Below, one piece after another: positions 18,370-28,048 of a DNA stretch of 64,000 nt. The stretch lies in contig NZ_BBNM01000013.1 in assembly GCF_000760595.1 (NCBI RefSeq), positions 31,966 to 95,965 of the forward strand, read 5' to 3'. Made by a program: the position numbers and the translations under genes. Below the pieces are notes generated by a model. The model saw only the letters and a list, made by a program, of their open reading frames with translations. It had not been told where the DNA came from and did no database searches. The DNA comes from Acinetobacter soli (GTDB taxonomy: Bacteria; Pseudomonadota; Gammaproteobacteria; Pseudomonadales; Moraxellaceae). The first letter of the stretch is position 1; each line of letters begins with the position of its first letter.

Positions 18370-21168
18370 ATGTCAAATTTTAATAAAAAGTTATCCAAAC
18401 GCTTACAGTTAAACCATGCCTATGGTCAATTAATCGCGTTGATTTTTGTTCCAATTTTAGTGTTGGCCGCGGTGGGAACCGTATTGGTCCTCAATGAAAC
18501 TGGTGCAGCAGCCCAATCTCAGCAGCGTCATACTGCCGCTGCCTTATTAACACGCTATGAACATACCGCCAGCAATTTACTCAGACTGGTAGAATTACGT
18601 CCCGATCAGTACGATCAGGCGCTTCGGATCATGCAAAGCATGTACAACGAACGCTACCTGAAACGTGCCGCGATTATCGATCAAAAAGGCCAAGTCTCGT
18701 TAAGCATCGGCTATCGCGATACGCGCTTTTGGCCCAAAATTCCAGATATGATCTTTTTTGGCCCCATCAGCCATAACCACAACAATATTTATGGCCAGCG
18801 CATCCAATCCAGCAATAATCGACCGATGTGGCTGGTGGTGGAAATGGACAATCAACCGCTACAGATTGCTCATTATCGGGTTTTCACCGTATTGATTGTC
18901 ACGGCCTTGATCACCTTATTATTATTGCTGCTGTGTCTGAACTTTTACTCACGGCGCTGGATTGCACCGATGTACGAGATTCGGATGCAATTGCAACGCC
19001 TCAATGCCGATACGCTCGATCAGCATATGGTCATTAACAGTACTGGCGAACTGCGCTTGCTACAGCGTGATATTGCCAATGTGGTCAAGCGCTTACACTT
19101 TAGTTTCTTAGAGCTAAAAGAACATACCGAGCAAACCGAAGACGATTTGCGTCGCACACTCGATACACTTGAAGTGCAAAATATTACCTATCGCCAAGCG
19201 CGTGATCAGGCCATTTCAGCCAATCAGGCCAAATCGGTTTTTCTGGCCAATATCAGCCACGAGTTGCGTACTCCACTCAATAGTATCGATGGTTTTATCC
19301 ATTTATTGCTGCGTCAGCAAAGTTTAAGTAATGAGCAACGTTTGTACTTGCAGACCATTCGTAAATCATCTGCACATTTGCTGGCGCTGATTAACGATGT
19401 ACTCGACTTCTCAAAAATCGATGCCGGTAAGCTTGAACTTGAAACGGCGGCATTTAATTTAGAAGAAGCTATTTTTGATGTGATGGATATGCTCTCGCCG
19501 CTGGCGGCACAAAAGCATATCGATATGGCCTTTTATTATGGCGATAACATTCCTGAAATCGTGAATGGAGATGCGCTACGCGTCAAACAGATTTTAACCA
19601 ATCTGATTTCCAATGCGATCAAATTTACCCCAGATGGTGAAATTATCGTTCGGGTTCGAATGGAACACGATGATATTGGTCAGTGCTTGCTACATTTTAG
19701 TGTGCAGGACAGTGGCATTGGTTTAAGTGGTACCGACCGCAAGAAACTGTTTGAGTCGTTCTCACAAGGCGATGCATCGGTAACACGTCAGTTTGGCGGT
19801 ACAGGACTTGGACTTGCCATTTCCAAACAGCTGGTGCAACTCATGCACGGTCATATTGGTTTTGAAGACAACCAAGAACGTGCACCAACCGAAAAAGGCT
19901 CAACATTCTGGTTTACTGCACAATTTAAAACCGAAGACGATATTATTCCAGAGTACCCGCAATTTCCTCAACTGCATGTGGTGTCGTATCTTGCCCATCC
20001 AGCCACAGCTAATATTTTGCGGCATTATCTCGAAAACTATCGCGTCAATCACACCGAAATCACTTCGATTTTGGAACTCTTTAGCCGTCTGAATCATTTG
20101 AGCTCAAAAGAAAATACTTGGCTCATTGTCGATCATAGTGGCGATACCCAAGCGCTGCTCAAAGAGATTCGTCAGCGCTATACCGGTAATTTAGCGGTGT
20201 ATGGCTACCAGATGGCACTTGAGCCAAATATGCTCAATGACTATCGTGCACGACCGTTATATCAGCCGCTGAGTCGAAGCGCACTGGTTCAGCTTCTGAG
20301 TAACCAGCCGATTTTTGAGCATCAACCCGAACAGTTTAATGGCCGGGGCCTGCATGTATTGGCGGTCGATGATCATCTACCTAACCTGATTGTGCTTGAG
20401 GCGTTGCTGAGCGAGCTGAATGTCACCACCACCAAAGCACTTAGCGGTCAGGAAGCTTTAAATATTATCGAACAGCGCATCGAACAAAAAGAAAAGCCGT
20501 TTGATTTGGTATTTATGGATATTCAAATGCCGGTTATGTCGGGCATCGATACCACGCGTGCCATCCGCTCACTTGAATCGACACTAGATAACAATATGCG
20601 CCTACCGATTATTGCACTGACCGCGCATGCACTGGCTGATGAAAAGCAAAAGCTGTTAAAAGTCGGCATGGATGACTACGTGACCAAACCGATTCAGATG
20701 GAACAGATCATTCACATTTTGAATCAGTGGAGCAAAGCCGATTTTGATAGCCCCGCAGCAAATGAACATCAAATTTTGATCGATGCACTCGACCCGTCTA
20801 TTTTAGACTGGCAGCAAAGTTTACAGCTTGCAGCCAATAAAGAAGATTTGGCCTTCGATCTCCTTAAAATGCTGGTCGATAGTTTTGATACTGAATTGAA
20901 CGAAATGGAGCAACTCATCGAGCTGGAGGATTTTCCACAGCTTGAACATGTTTTGCATCGTTTATATGGTGCGACGCGCTATGTGGGAACCCCGAAACTG
21001 CAACAGGTAGCCGGCGAATTTGAACAGTTTGTCTCGACTTTACGTAAAGAACGCCGTAAGGCAGATGCTGCGTTTATTCAGGAAACTCAGATACGGTTTG
21101 AAGCACTCAACTTAAGTATTCGTGAAGTTGAGGGTGCGGCCAAGCATATATTGTCTGAGCGTGATTAG
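18370..21168 (+). CDS. gacS: Hybrid sensor histidine kinase GacS/BarA
   Basis: Tripartite hybrid kinase of 932 residues. Two membrane segments (about 22-44 and 172-195) frame a periplasmic sensor, followed by HAMP, HisKA with the phospho-acceptor in SHELRTPL (H297), an HATPase domain with NLISNAIKFT, DSGIGL and GGTGLGLAIS, a receiver with D717 in FMDIQMPVMSG and a C-terminal HPt domain with H863 in HRLYGATRYVG. GacS phosphorylates GacA and, through regulatory RNAs, controls secondary metabolism, motility and virulence. The intervening pseudo-receiver-like linker is poorly conserved. No gacA is in the window. Confidence 0.92.
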   Translation: MSNFNKKLSKRLQLNHAYGQLIALIFVPILVLAAVGTVLVLNETGAAAQSQQRHTAAALLTRYEHTASNLLRLVELRPDQYDQALRIMQSMYNERYLKRAAIIDQKGQVSLSIGYRDTRFWPKIPDMIFFGPISHNHNNIYGQRIQSSNNRPMWLVVEMDNQPLQIAHYRVFTVLIVTALITLLLLLLCLNFYSRRWIAPMYEIRMQLQRLNADTLDQHMVINSTGELRLLQRDIANVVKRLHFSFLELKEHTEQTEDDLRRTLDTLEVQNITYRQARDQAISANQAKSVFLANISHELRTPLNSIDGFIHLLLRQQSLSNEQRLYLQTIRKSSAHLLALINDVLDFSKIDAGKLELETAAFNLEEAIFDVMDMLSPLAAQKHIDMAFYYGDNIPEIVNGDALRVKQILTNLISNAIKFTPDGEIIVRVRMEHDDIGQCLLHFSVQDSGIGLSGTDRKKLFESFSQGDASVTRQFGGTGLGLAISKQLVQLMHGHIGFEDNQERAPTEKGSTFWFTAQFKTEDDIIPEYPQFPQLHVVSYLAHPATANILRHYLENYRVNHTEITSILELFSRLNHLSSKENTWLIVDHSGDTQALLKEIRQRYTGNLAVYGYQMALEPNMLNDYRARPLYQPLSRSALVQLLSNQPIFEHQPEQFNGRGLHVLAVDDHLPNLIVLEALLSELNVTTTKALSGQEALNIIEQRIEQKEKPFDLVFMDIQMPVMSGIDTTRAIRSLESTLDNNMRLPIIALTAHALADEKQKLLKVGMDDYVTKPIQMEQIIHILNQWSKADFDSPAANEHQILIDALDPSILDWQQSLQLAANKEDLAFDLLKMLVDSFDTELNEMEQLIELEDFPQLEHVLHRLYGATRYVGTPKLQQVAGEFEQFVSTLRKERRKADAAFIQETQIRFEALNLSIREVEGAAKHILSERD

Positions 21169-21260
21169 CTCAAGCCCTGTGACTGATGTGTTCGTGTTAA
21201 TTTTGAAGCACATGCTATGCTGAGCTGAATAACAATTTAAATGAATACGAGTGCTCAAAC

Positions 21261-22049
21261 ATGGAACTGATCAAACTCAGCATACAAAATGGTATTGCAG
21301 AGGTGCGCTTAAACCGACCAGAAAAACGCAATGCCATGAGCTTTGCTTTGCTACGTGAGCTGATTGTGACGGCCAAAACCATAGAAAAAGATCGTCATAT
21401 TCGCTGTGTAATTTTAAAAGGTGAAGCGCAGGTTTTTAGTGCAGGGATTGATTTAAGTGATTTAAATAACCCTAAAAATCGAGCCTATGCCGCGTGGGAG
21501 CTGATCAAACCGGGCGAAAGTCTGTTTCAAAAAGCTTTTTTAATTTGGCAACGCTTGCCTATTCCAGTGATTGCGGTACTCGAAGGTTATTGCTTTGGTG
21601 CTGGTATGCAACTGGCTCTGGCTGCCGATATTCGCATTGCGCATCCAGATACCCAGCTTTCGATCATGGAAAGCCGTTGGGGACTGGTTCCCGACATGGG
21701 GCTTACACGCTCACTAAAAGGGCTGGTCGGGCCAGATCTGGCCAAAGAACTTACCTTAAGCGCACGTATTTTTGATGCTCAATATGCAAAAACCGTCGGA
21801 TTGGTTACTCATCTTGCAGAGGAGCCACACCAAGCCGCAGAGCATTTAGCTGTTGAATTTCTACAGCGCTCTCCAGATGCCGTGGCCGCAGCCAAGTCAG
21901 TTTTAAATGCCATGGAACATGCACCTCATCGTGCATTACGGCTAGAGAAACTTTGGCAATTAAAGTTATTATTGGGTAAGAACAGCCGCCTCGCTCGGCA
22001 AAAAGACAAACACCCTGAGGTGGAATTTCTGCCTCGACAATATAAATAA
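21261..22049 (+). CDS. Enoyl-CoA hydratase/isomerase (crotonase) family protein
   Basis: A 262-residue crotonase-fold protein: LNRPEKRNAM at the N-terminus, the oxyanion-hole loop FSAGIDLSDL and the second one YCFGAGMQLALAADIRIA. The E-x2-G-type position reads ESRWGLVPD, so an acid at the active site is present. Family members hydrate or isomerise acyl-CoA; the exact substrate is unknown. It starts about 90 nt after gacS and is followed after 14 nt by the dehydrogenase gene, so it may head a small operon. Confidence 0.85.
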   Translation: MELIKLSIQNGIAEVRLNRPEKRNAMSFALLRELIVTAKTIEKDRHIRCVILKGEAQVFSAGIDLSDLNNPKNRAYAAWELIKPGESLFQKAFLIWQRLPIPVIAVLEGYCFGAGMQLALAADIRIAHPDTQLSIMESRWGLVPDMGLTRSLKGLVGPDLAKELTLSARIFDAQYAKTVGLVTHLAEEPHQAAEHLAVEFLQRSPDAVAAAKSVLNAMEHAPHRALRLEKLWQLKLLLGKNSRLARQKDKHPEVEFLPRQYK

Positions 22050-22063
22050 ACAAGGACTGATGT

Positions 22064-22939
22064 ATGCGCTTTGATCTTCACACGCCCGTTGCATTTATAG
22101 GCATGGGACTTATGGGTAGCCGAATGGCGACCCGACTGATTCAGGCCGGCTTTCAAGTCGCGGTATGGAATCGAACTCAAAGTGCATGCGATGTATTGCT
22201 GGATATGGGCGCAGCATTGCTTAAATTTGAAGATCTGGGTAATTACCCCCTCATTTTAACCTGTGTTGCTGACGATGCCGCCATGCATGATGTCTTTGCT
22301 CAAATACAGCCGTATTTGAAAGCCGAGCAAGTAATTGTCGATTTTTCAAGCTTGTCGGTTGAGGCGACTCACCAACTGGCCAAACAGGCCGCACAGCATA
22401 AAGTGATCTGGATTGACTCACCTGTTTCGGGCGGGACAGCCGGCGCTGAACAAGGCACCTTGGTGATCTTTGCCGGTGGTGATCCTGCTGTGATTCAAGA
22501 CTTGAATCTACTTTATAACATCTTGTCACAACGTGTGACCCGTATGGGAGATGTCGGAACTGGGCAAGCAACCAAAATTTGCAATCAACTCATTGTCGCG
22601 GCCAACAGCGCTCTGATTGCTGAGGCTGTAGCACTGGCTGGTCGAGCTGGTGTAGATACCACTTTGCTGGCACCCGCGCTGGCGAACGGATTTGCAGACT
22701 CCAAGCCATTTCAGATTTTGACACCGCGCATGGCCAAGCAGGTTTTTGAGCCGGTGCAATGGAAAGTCCAAACCCTTGCCAAAGACTTAAACAATGCGGT
22801 GCTGCTGGCACAGCGCTGTAACCTGCATATTCCAGTTGCGGTACAAGCCTTGAGCCAGTTACAAGCACACCAAGAAAATGGCTATGCACAGCAAGATTTA
22901 GCCACTATGATCAAACATGTAGATGATGTAAATCACTAA
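22064..22939 (+). CDS. 3-hydroxyisobutyrate dehydrogenase-family oxidoreductase, probably tartronate semialdehyde reductase
   Basis: A 291-residue beta-hydroxyacid dehydrogenase. The nucleotide site FIGMGLMGSRMA, the substrate motif DSPVSGGTAGAEQGTL, the catalytic lysine region GTGQATKICNQL and KDLNNAVLLA are all present. The next gene is a hydroxypyruvate isomerase relative, which points to the tartronate semialdehyde (2-hydroxy-3-oxopropionate) reductase subgroup of glyoxylate use rather than valine breakdown. That assignment rests on context. Glyoxylate carboligase is not in the window. Confidence 0.8.
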   Translation: MRFDLHTPVAFIGMGLMGSRMATRLIQAGFQVAVWNRTQSACDVLLDMGAALLKFEDLGNYPLILTCVADDAAMHDVFAQIQPYLKAEQVIVDFSSLSVEATHQLAKQAAQHKVIWIDSPVSGGTAGAEQGTLVIFAGGDPAVIQDLNLLYNILSQRVTRMGDVGTGQATKICNQLIVAANSALIAEAVALAGRAGVDTTLLAPALANGFADSKPFQILTPRMAKQVFEPVQWKVQTLAKDLNNAVLLAQRCNLHIPVAVQALSQLQAHQENGYAQQDLATMIKHVDDVNH

Positions 22940-22954
22940 CAGAAAAGGACATTC

Positions 22955-23752
22955 ATGATGAGTCAGTTGGCTGTTAATTTATCCATGATCTTTACGGAAG
23001 TACCTTTAATTGAACGCTTTGCGCTGGCGCACCAACATGGCTTTCAGCACATCGAAATTCAGTTTCCGTATGAGTTATCTATTGAGCAAATTCAGACACA
23101 GTTGCATGATCACCAACTCGATTTATGCCTGATCAATGTACCTGCTGGCGATTTAATGCAAGGCGGAAATGGGCTGACGGGTGTACCCGGCCAAGAGCAG
23201 GCTTTTGCGCAGGCTTTGCAGTTAGCGATTGATTATGCCACCGCATTAGATGTGCCACGCGTGAATATTTTGGCGGGCAAGCAGCCACACGACTACGATT
23301 TATTGCCTTGCCTGAATACTTTGGCAAGCAATCTTAAACTTGCCTGCAACCTGTTAAGCGCTCATCATATTCAACCCTTGATTGAAATGATCAACGGTAC
23401 CGATATGCCACGCTTCTTAATTCAAAACACGGCACAGGCTCAAGAGATGCTTGAAGCGGTTCATCACCCTGCACTCAAGCTACAATACGATTGTTATCAT
23501 ATCGCCATGATGGGCGAAGATGTATTAGAAGAACTCAAAGAAAACATTCACGACATCGGACATATTCAGTTTGCTGATTGTCCCGGTCGCCACCAACCCG
23601 ACACAGGTCAGCTCAATTTTGAGCAGATATTTGCTTGGCTACAAAGTAGTCATTATTCGGGTTTTATTGGCGCAGAATATCGGCCACGCGCATCATCGAG
23701 CGACTCTTTTGACTGGAAATCAAAATATTTCTCTGATGATGTAAACACTTAG
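22955..23752 (+). CDS. hyi: Hydroxypyruvate isomerase-family TIM-barrel protein
   Basis: A 265-residue xylose-isomerase-like TIM barrel typical of Hyi, which interconverts hydroxypyruvate and tartronate semialdehyde. Motifs include NLSMIFTEVPLIERFALA, LIEMINGTDMP, LQYDCYHIAMMGED and IGHIQFADCPGRHQPDTG, with the conserved Glu, Asp, His and Glu (FIGAEYRP) ligands in order. AAAGGA precedes the ATG at 22955. It follows the reductase by 15 nt, so the two enzymes can pass tartronate semialdehyde between them. Confidence 0.85.
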   Translation: MMSQLAVNLSMIFTEVPLIERFALAHQHGFQHIEIQFPYELSIEQIQTQLHDHQLDLCLINVPAGDLMQGGNGLTGVPGQEQAFAQALQLAIDYATALDVPRVNILAGKQPHDYDLLPCLNTLASNLKLACNLLSAHHIQPLIEMINGTDMPRFLIQNTAQAQEMLEAVHHPALKLQYDCYHIAMMGEDVLEELKENIHDIGHIQFADCPGRHQPDTGQLNFEQIFAWLQSSHYSGFIGAEYRPRASSSDSFDWKSKYFSDDVNT

Positions 23753-23806
23753 TTTGAATTGACAGTTTTTTAAACAATTTTTTTCAAACTCAACCGATAG
23801 GAAAAA

Positions 23807-23835
23807 TTGAAATTCGGGCGTAAAGACGCTATATT
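23807..23835 (+). promoter_or_regulatory. Predicted sigma-70 promoter of rsfS
   Basis: TTGAAA and TATATT separated by exactly 17 nt. The expected transcription start is near 23842, beyond the first in-frame ATG (23841), which helps fix the rsfS start downstream. Confidence 0.6.
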
Positions 23836-23870
23836 AAACAATGAGTAATTGTCAGGAAACTATACCCTTT

Positions 23871-24272
23871 ATGAATTTAGAACCATCGCCCAGCGCTTCT
23901 AATTCTCACGATCTCGCCATGAATTCTACGTCGCAGAATGTACAAGGCTGCCTAAAAGTCGTACATGATGCGCTCACCGATGTAAAAGCAAAAGATATTT
24001 TAGAAATTGACGTTCGTAACATCAGCAATGTTGCAGACGCCATTGTGATTGCCAGTGGTACCTCTACCCGTCATGTTAAAGCCCTTGCAGACAACGTTGC
24101 AGACGAAGCACGTAAAGCAGGCTATCGCCCGATCGGAATCGAAGGCGAACGCGACGCCGAGTGGATCTTAATCGATCTAGGTTATGTCGTGGTACATGTG
24201 ATGTTACCAACTGCTCGTAAATTTTACGACCTTGAAAGCTTGTGGCGCAATGCACCAGAAGCAATAGCTTAA
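23871..24272 (+). CDS. rsfS: Ribosome silencing factor RsfS
   Basis: Binds uL14 on free 50S subunits and blocks joining under starvation. The 133-residue protein carries the DUF143/RsfS fold: DVKAKDILEIDVRNISNVADAI, SGTSTRHVKALADNV, GYRPIGIEGERDAEWILIDLG and VVHVMLPTARKFYDLESLW. The frame also contains an earlier ATG at 23841, but the predicted promoter would start transcripts at about that point, and AGGAAA lies upstream of 23871; a third ATG at 23922 is also possible. A strong terminator follows, so the gene is a single unit. Confidence 0.88.
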   Translation: MNLEPSPSASNSHDLAMNSTSQNVQGCLKVVHDALTDVKAKDILEIDVRNISNVADAIVIASGTSTRHVKALADNVADEARKAGYRPIGIEGERDAEWILIDLGYVVVHVMLPTARKFYDLESLWRNAPEAIA

Positions 24273-24284
24273 AGTTAAGCATAT

Positions 24285-24313
24285 AAAAAAGCGACCTGAA
24301 TGGTCGCTTTTTT
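24285..24313. terminator. Rho-independent terminator of rsfS
   Basis: AAAAAAGCGACC, loop TGAAT, GGTCGCTTTTTT. Confidence 0.92.
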
Positions 24314-24400
24314 ATGATTGAGATTTAGATTGATACTTGCATGAGAGACCACAGAGCCACTTAACCCAATCAACCATACACTTTCATGATGATTCGACAC

Positions 24401-24721
24401 TTAGAGTGCACCTGTCTGCCATTTCTTTTTACGAGTATTGATCAAAATAAAAACTCCCACTACAGTTCCTATTGGAAATCCAAGGAGCAATAAACACCCT
24501 AAACCCTGTGATAATGTTTTTCCAACTTCAGTGCCGTTTTTCACTTCGTTTGAAGCCTTAAGATGCAAAAAGAACATGCCACCGTAGATGGCAGTCAGTA
24601 AAATTAAAACAGTAATCGTGTCCGACTTGCTATGTTGTATAAAAATAATCCACGCCAATACCAACATCAGGGCATATAAACCCATCATACATCGATGCGT
24701 ATAAAATAAAGCTTTGTTCAC
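24401..24721 (-). CDS. Small membrane protein of unknown function
   Basis: No family recognised. A 106-residue protein with three predicted membrane segments (about residues 10-29, 35-53 and 73-93), a short charged loop between the second and third, and a basic C-terminus (NTRKKKWQTG). It starts with GTG at 24721, with AGGA about 9 nt upstream, which supports translation. The flanking spacers are AT-rich and it shows no operon link to rsfS or pntB. Confidence 0.65.
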   Translation of the reverse strand: MNKALFYTHRCMMGLYALMLVLAWIIFIQHSKSDTITVLILLTAIYGGMFFLHLKASNEVKNGTEVGKTLSQGLGCLLLLGFPIGTVVGVFILINTRKKKWQTGAL

Positions 24722-24855
24722 CGTTGTTTTTCCTATTTTTAATTAGTCTTTTTACATCATAAATTTGGAGATCTTATTGTTCTGTAAAGCCTATTCAATC
24801 ATAAACTATTCATTGTCTTTAAATTTAATTCCACCAATAATATTGGTTGAGGCTT

Positions 24856-24883
24856 AAAAAAACCACCTTTAGGTGGTTTTTTT
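24856..24883. terminator. Rho-independent terminator
   Basis: AAAAAAACCACC, loop TTTA, GGTGGTTTTTTT, just after the pntB stop; symmetrical, so usable from both sides. Confidence 0.9.
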
Positions 24884-24893
24884 ATCTATTCGA

Positions 24894-26348
24894 TTAGTGA
24901 CCATTGCCATTAATGGCTTTGGTCATATCTTCCACCACTTTCTTGGCATCACCAAAAATCATCATGGTTTTTTCGTTATAGAACAAATCATTATCCAGAC
25001 CTGCATAACCTGTTGCCATTGAACGTTTGATCACCATAATGGTTCGTGCCTTGTGGGCTTCCAAAATCGGCATACCATAAATTGGAGAGCTTGGATCATC
25101 TTTCGCAGCCGGATTGACGACGTCATTGGCACCAATCACAAGCACGACGTCGGTTGCTGGAAAATCAGAGTTAATCTCATCCATTTCCAGAATGTCTTCG
25201 TATGCCACATCTGCTTCTGCTAACAATACATTCATATGGCCCGGCATACGCCCCGCCACTGGGTGAATTGCAAAACGCACCTTTACACCCTGCTCTTTGA
25301 GTAATTCGCAAAGTTCTTTTACCGCATTTTGTGCACGACCTTGTGCCATACCATAGCCCGGTACAATCACCACACTGTCTGCATTCGACATCAAGAAGCC
25401 TGCATCGTCTGCCGAACCTGAACGGTGGTTACGCTGCACCTGTTCACCTTTGGCAGCGCCCGCAACCGCAGCACCGCCCATTGCGCCACCGAATAAAACA
25501 TTCAAGATGTTTCGGTTCATGGCTTTACACATAATGTAAGACAGAATCGCACCCGATGAACCGACCAGTGAACCAGCCACAATCAGCATGTTATTTTCTA
25601 AGGTAAAACCAATTCCTGCTGCCGCCCATCCAGAAAATGAGTTAAGAAGTGATACCACCACTGGCATATCACCACCGCCAACTGGTGCAATCCAGACCCA
25701 GCCAAAGGCCAGTGCCAGTGCAGTCATTGCCCAGAACGCTGTCATGTTACCTGTCGAGAAGAAGTAAAAACCACAGGCCAGCATTGCAATAAAGATTATG
25801 GCCTGCACAGGCTTTACCCAAGCGCCAGAAATGGTTTTGGCCCATTTCTTTGCAGCCAGTTTACCGTAGGCAAAAACTGATGCAGTAAAAGTAATTGCGC
25901 CGACAAAGCAACCCACAAACAGCTCAAACAAATGTACTGGGCTCATGTGTGCATGCTGAACGCCCGCATCAGTCAACGTTGCTTCGTATTGTTCAAACAG
26001 AACTGTTAATTGGTTGTTGTGCAAAATTGCCGCAATAGCAATCAGTACCGCTGCCAGACCCACCAAGGAGTGCATCAGTGCAACCGTTTCTGGCATTTGT
26101 GTCATTGGTACCGTACGTGCACGCACAATCCCCACAATTGCACCAAGCACCATCGCCCCCACAATCATCCAAACCACAGGATGATCAGCCACGAAGAACG
26201 TGGTCAATACCGCAATCGCCATACCGATCATGCCGTAGCGGTTACCCGAAATTGCTGTTTTAGGTCCAGACAATCCGCGAAGCGTCATAATAAACAGGAC
26301 TGCACCGATCAGGTAGAACCACTCTGCGTTTGCTCGAATAAATTCCAT
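24894..26348 (-). CDS. pntB: NAD(P) transhydrogenase subunit beta
   Basis: Membrane and NADP-binding subunit (484 residues) of the proton-translocating transhydrogenase, which uses the proton gradient to reduce NADP with NADH. The N-terminal part has about nine membrane helices; the C-terminal domain III has VVIVPGYGMAQGRAQNAV, HPVAGRMPGHMNVLLAEA and the NADP-site VVLVIGANDVVNPAA. It is the third gene of a split pnt operon with 12 nt to pntAB. Confidence 0.95.
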   Translation of the reverse strand: MEFIRANAEWFYLIGAVLFIMTLRGLSGPKTAISGNRYGMIGMAIAVLTTFFVADHPVVWMIVGAMVLGAIVGIVRARTVPMTQMPETVALMHSLVGLAAVLIAIAAILHNNQLTVLFEQYEATLTDAGVQHAHMSPVHLFELFVGCFVGAITFTASVFAYGKLAAKKWAKTISGAWVKPVQAIIFIAMLACGFYFFSTGNMTAFWAMTALALAFGWVWIAPVGGGDMPVVVSLLNSFSGWAAAGIGFTLENNMLIVAGSLVGSSGAILSYIMCKAMNRNILNVLFGGAMGGAAVAGAAKGEQVQRNHRSGSADDAGFLMSNADSVVIVPGYGMAQGRAQNAVKELCELLKEQGVKVRFAIHPVAGRMPGHMNVLLAEADVAYEDILEMDEINSDFPATDVVLVIGANDVVNPAAKDDPSSPIYGMPILEAHKARTIMVIKRSMATGYAGLDNDLFYNEKTMMIFGDAKKVVEDMTKAINGNGH

Positions 26349-26360
26349 GTTTTCGTCCTC

Positions 26361-26675
26361 TTATTTTTTCTGCTTCGGCTTAAACATTTCAAGCATGCGC
26401 GCTGTTACAGCGAAGCCACCAAAAATGTTAATACTGGCCAAGAACACCGCAATAGCACCCAATACACTCACGACATTGATGCTTTGAAAATCGACACTGC
26501 CTTCTACACCAATCATGGGTAAACCCACGGTTTGGATCATCGCCCCCACGATGATAATGGAAGACAATGCATTCGTGACCGCCATCAGCGGTGTGTGCAA
26601 TGCAGGCGTAACGCCCCATACCACGTAATAACCTACGAAGATGGCAAGGACGAAAATTGTAATCGTTTCAACCAT
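26361..26675 (-). CDS. pntAB: NAD(P) transhydrogenase alpha subunit, membrane part
   Basis: A 104-residue membrane protein equal to the C-terminal part of E. coli PntA (four-helix domain IIa): [32 protein letters not shown] is diagnostic. In this organism PntA is encoded as two polypeptides, as in Rhodospirillum-type enzymes. It lies 11 nt after pntAA. Confidence 0.93.
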   Translation of the reverse strand: MVETITIFVLAIFVGYYVVWGVTPALHTPLMAVTNALSSIIIVGAMIQTVGLPMIGVEGSVDFQSINVVSVLGAIAVFLASINIFGGFAVTARMLEMFKPKQKK

Positions 26676-26686
26676 GAGTATTCTCC

Positions 26687-27814
26687 TTAACCACGCTTGA
26701 GCAGTACATGACCGCCATGAGTGACCAATAGGGCTTTTTGAATTTCTTCTTCTGGATTGATGGCAAAATTCTTGTCTTGATCAAACAGTGTTTCAACAAA
26801 ATTGAATACATTACGTGCGTAAAGTGCTGAAGCTTCTGTCGACAAGGTCGATGGAATATTTGGAACACCTAAAATCTTCACACCATTTTCGGTGAATACC
26901 GTTTCGCCGACTTTAGAGCCTTCAACATTACCGCCTGTTTCGACGGCCATATCCAAAATGACTGAACCCGGTTTCATTTTGGCAACGGTTTCCGCTTTAA
27001 TTAGACGCGGTGCATTTCGACCCGGTAATAGCGCAGTCGTAATGACGATATTGGCATTGGACACTGCTTTATCGACAATGGCTGCCTGATCCTTGATGTA
27101 CTGCTCACCCGGCGTCCAGCCATATCCATTTTTAGCAGCTTCATCGGCACGCGCTTGCTCTTCAGGTGACATCGGCACATCTAACCACTTCCCCCCAAGC
27201 GACTCGACTTGCTCTTTAGCCGTTGGGCGTAAATCGGTAGCTTCAACCACTGCCCCTAAGCGTTTGGCTGTGGCAATCGCCTGAAGGCCTGCCACCCCAA
27301 CCCCCATAATCACCACACGTGCAGGTTTTACAGTACCTGCTGCGGTCATGAGCATCGGGAACATGCGCTGGTATTCTGCTGCTGCCAGCAAAACCGACTT
27401 ATAACCCGCCAAGTTGGCTTGAGAAGACAACACGTCCATGTTTTGCGCACGAGACAATGTACGTGGCAACAACTCTAGAGCAAATGCAGATACGTTTTGA
27501 CTGGCAAAGGTATCTAGGTCTGGATTTCGATATGGATCAAACATCGCCACAACGGTTGTATGTGCAGCTAACTTTTGAATTTCGTCACCTTGAGGTGCCC
27601 GAACTTTCAAAATCAATTGACTACCCGAATAAACATCTTCCGTAATGGTAGCGCCTACCTGTTCATAAGCGCTGTCGATATACGCGGCTCTTACCCCTGC
27701 TCCACGCTCAATCAAGACGCGATGGCCAGCACTGATCAACTTTTTCACTGTCTCTGGTGTCGCTGCGACACGATTTTCACCAGCGATCGTTTCTGTTGGG
27801 ATTCCGATCTGCAT
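26687..27814 (-). CDS. pntAA: NAD(P) transhydrogenase alpha subunit, NAD-binding part
   Basis: Soluble domain I of the transhydrogenase, 375 residues, homologous to alanine dehydrogenase. Start region [20 protein letters not shown], nucleotide-binding [19 protein letters not shown], the mobile loop [15 protein letters not shown] and [13 protein letters not shown]. The ATG at 27814 is preferred over one 6 nt upstream because GAGG is then 7 nt away. It is the first gene of pntAA-pntAB-pntB. Confidence 0.94.
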   Translation of the reverse strand: MQIGIPTETIAGENRVAATPETVKKLISAGHRVLIERGAGVRAAYIDSAYEQVGATITEDVYSGSQLILKVRAPQGDEIQKLAAHTTVVAMFDPYRNPDLDTFASQNVSAFALELLPRTLSRAQNMDVLSSQANLAGYKSVLLAAAEYQRMFPMLMTAAGTVKPARVVIMGVGVAGLQAIATAKRLGAVVEATDLRPTAKEQVESLGGKWLDVPMSPEEQARADEAAKNGYGWTPGEQYIKDQAAIVDKAVSNANIVITTALLPGRNAPRLIKAETVAKMKPGSVILDMAVETGGNVEGSKVGETVFTENGVKILGVPNIPSTLSTEASALYARNVFNFVETLFDQDKNFAINPEEEIQKALLVTHGGHVLLKRG

Positions 27815-28048
27815 GAGCATTCCTCAAGCTAATTTTCTTAAGTACAAACACCGTAGTAAACGATGTTCTCCCCCAGGTTATGTTTTGTTCATTTTTTGGA
27901 TTCTAATTGAACTTTTTTAAATTACCACCCACTATTTATTTAATAAATACCTATATTTTGAACTAATGATTCACCTTTATACCTTAAATCTATAAAATAG
28001 GAGAGTTTGACTAAAAATTAAAAAACGACTCAAGATGCTATTTTTTAG

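Noticed and set aside
26010..26522. 170-codon plus-strand frame antisense to pntB/pntAB
   Set aside because: His/Cys/Asn-rich sequence typical of an antisense shadow of membrane-protein codons; pntB and pntAB are certain.
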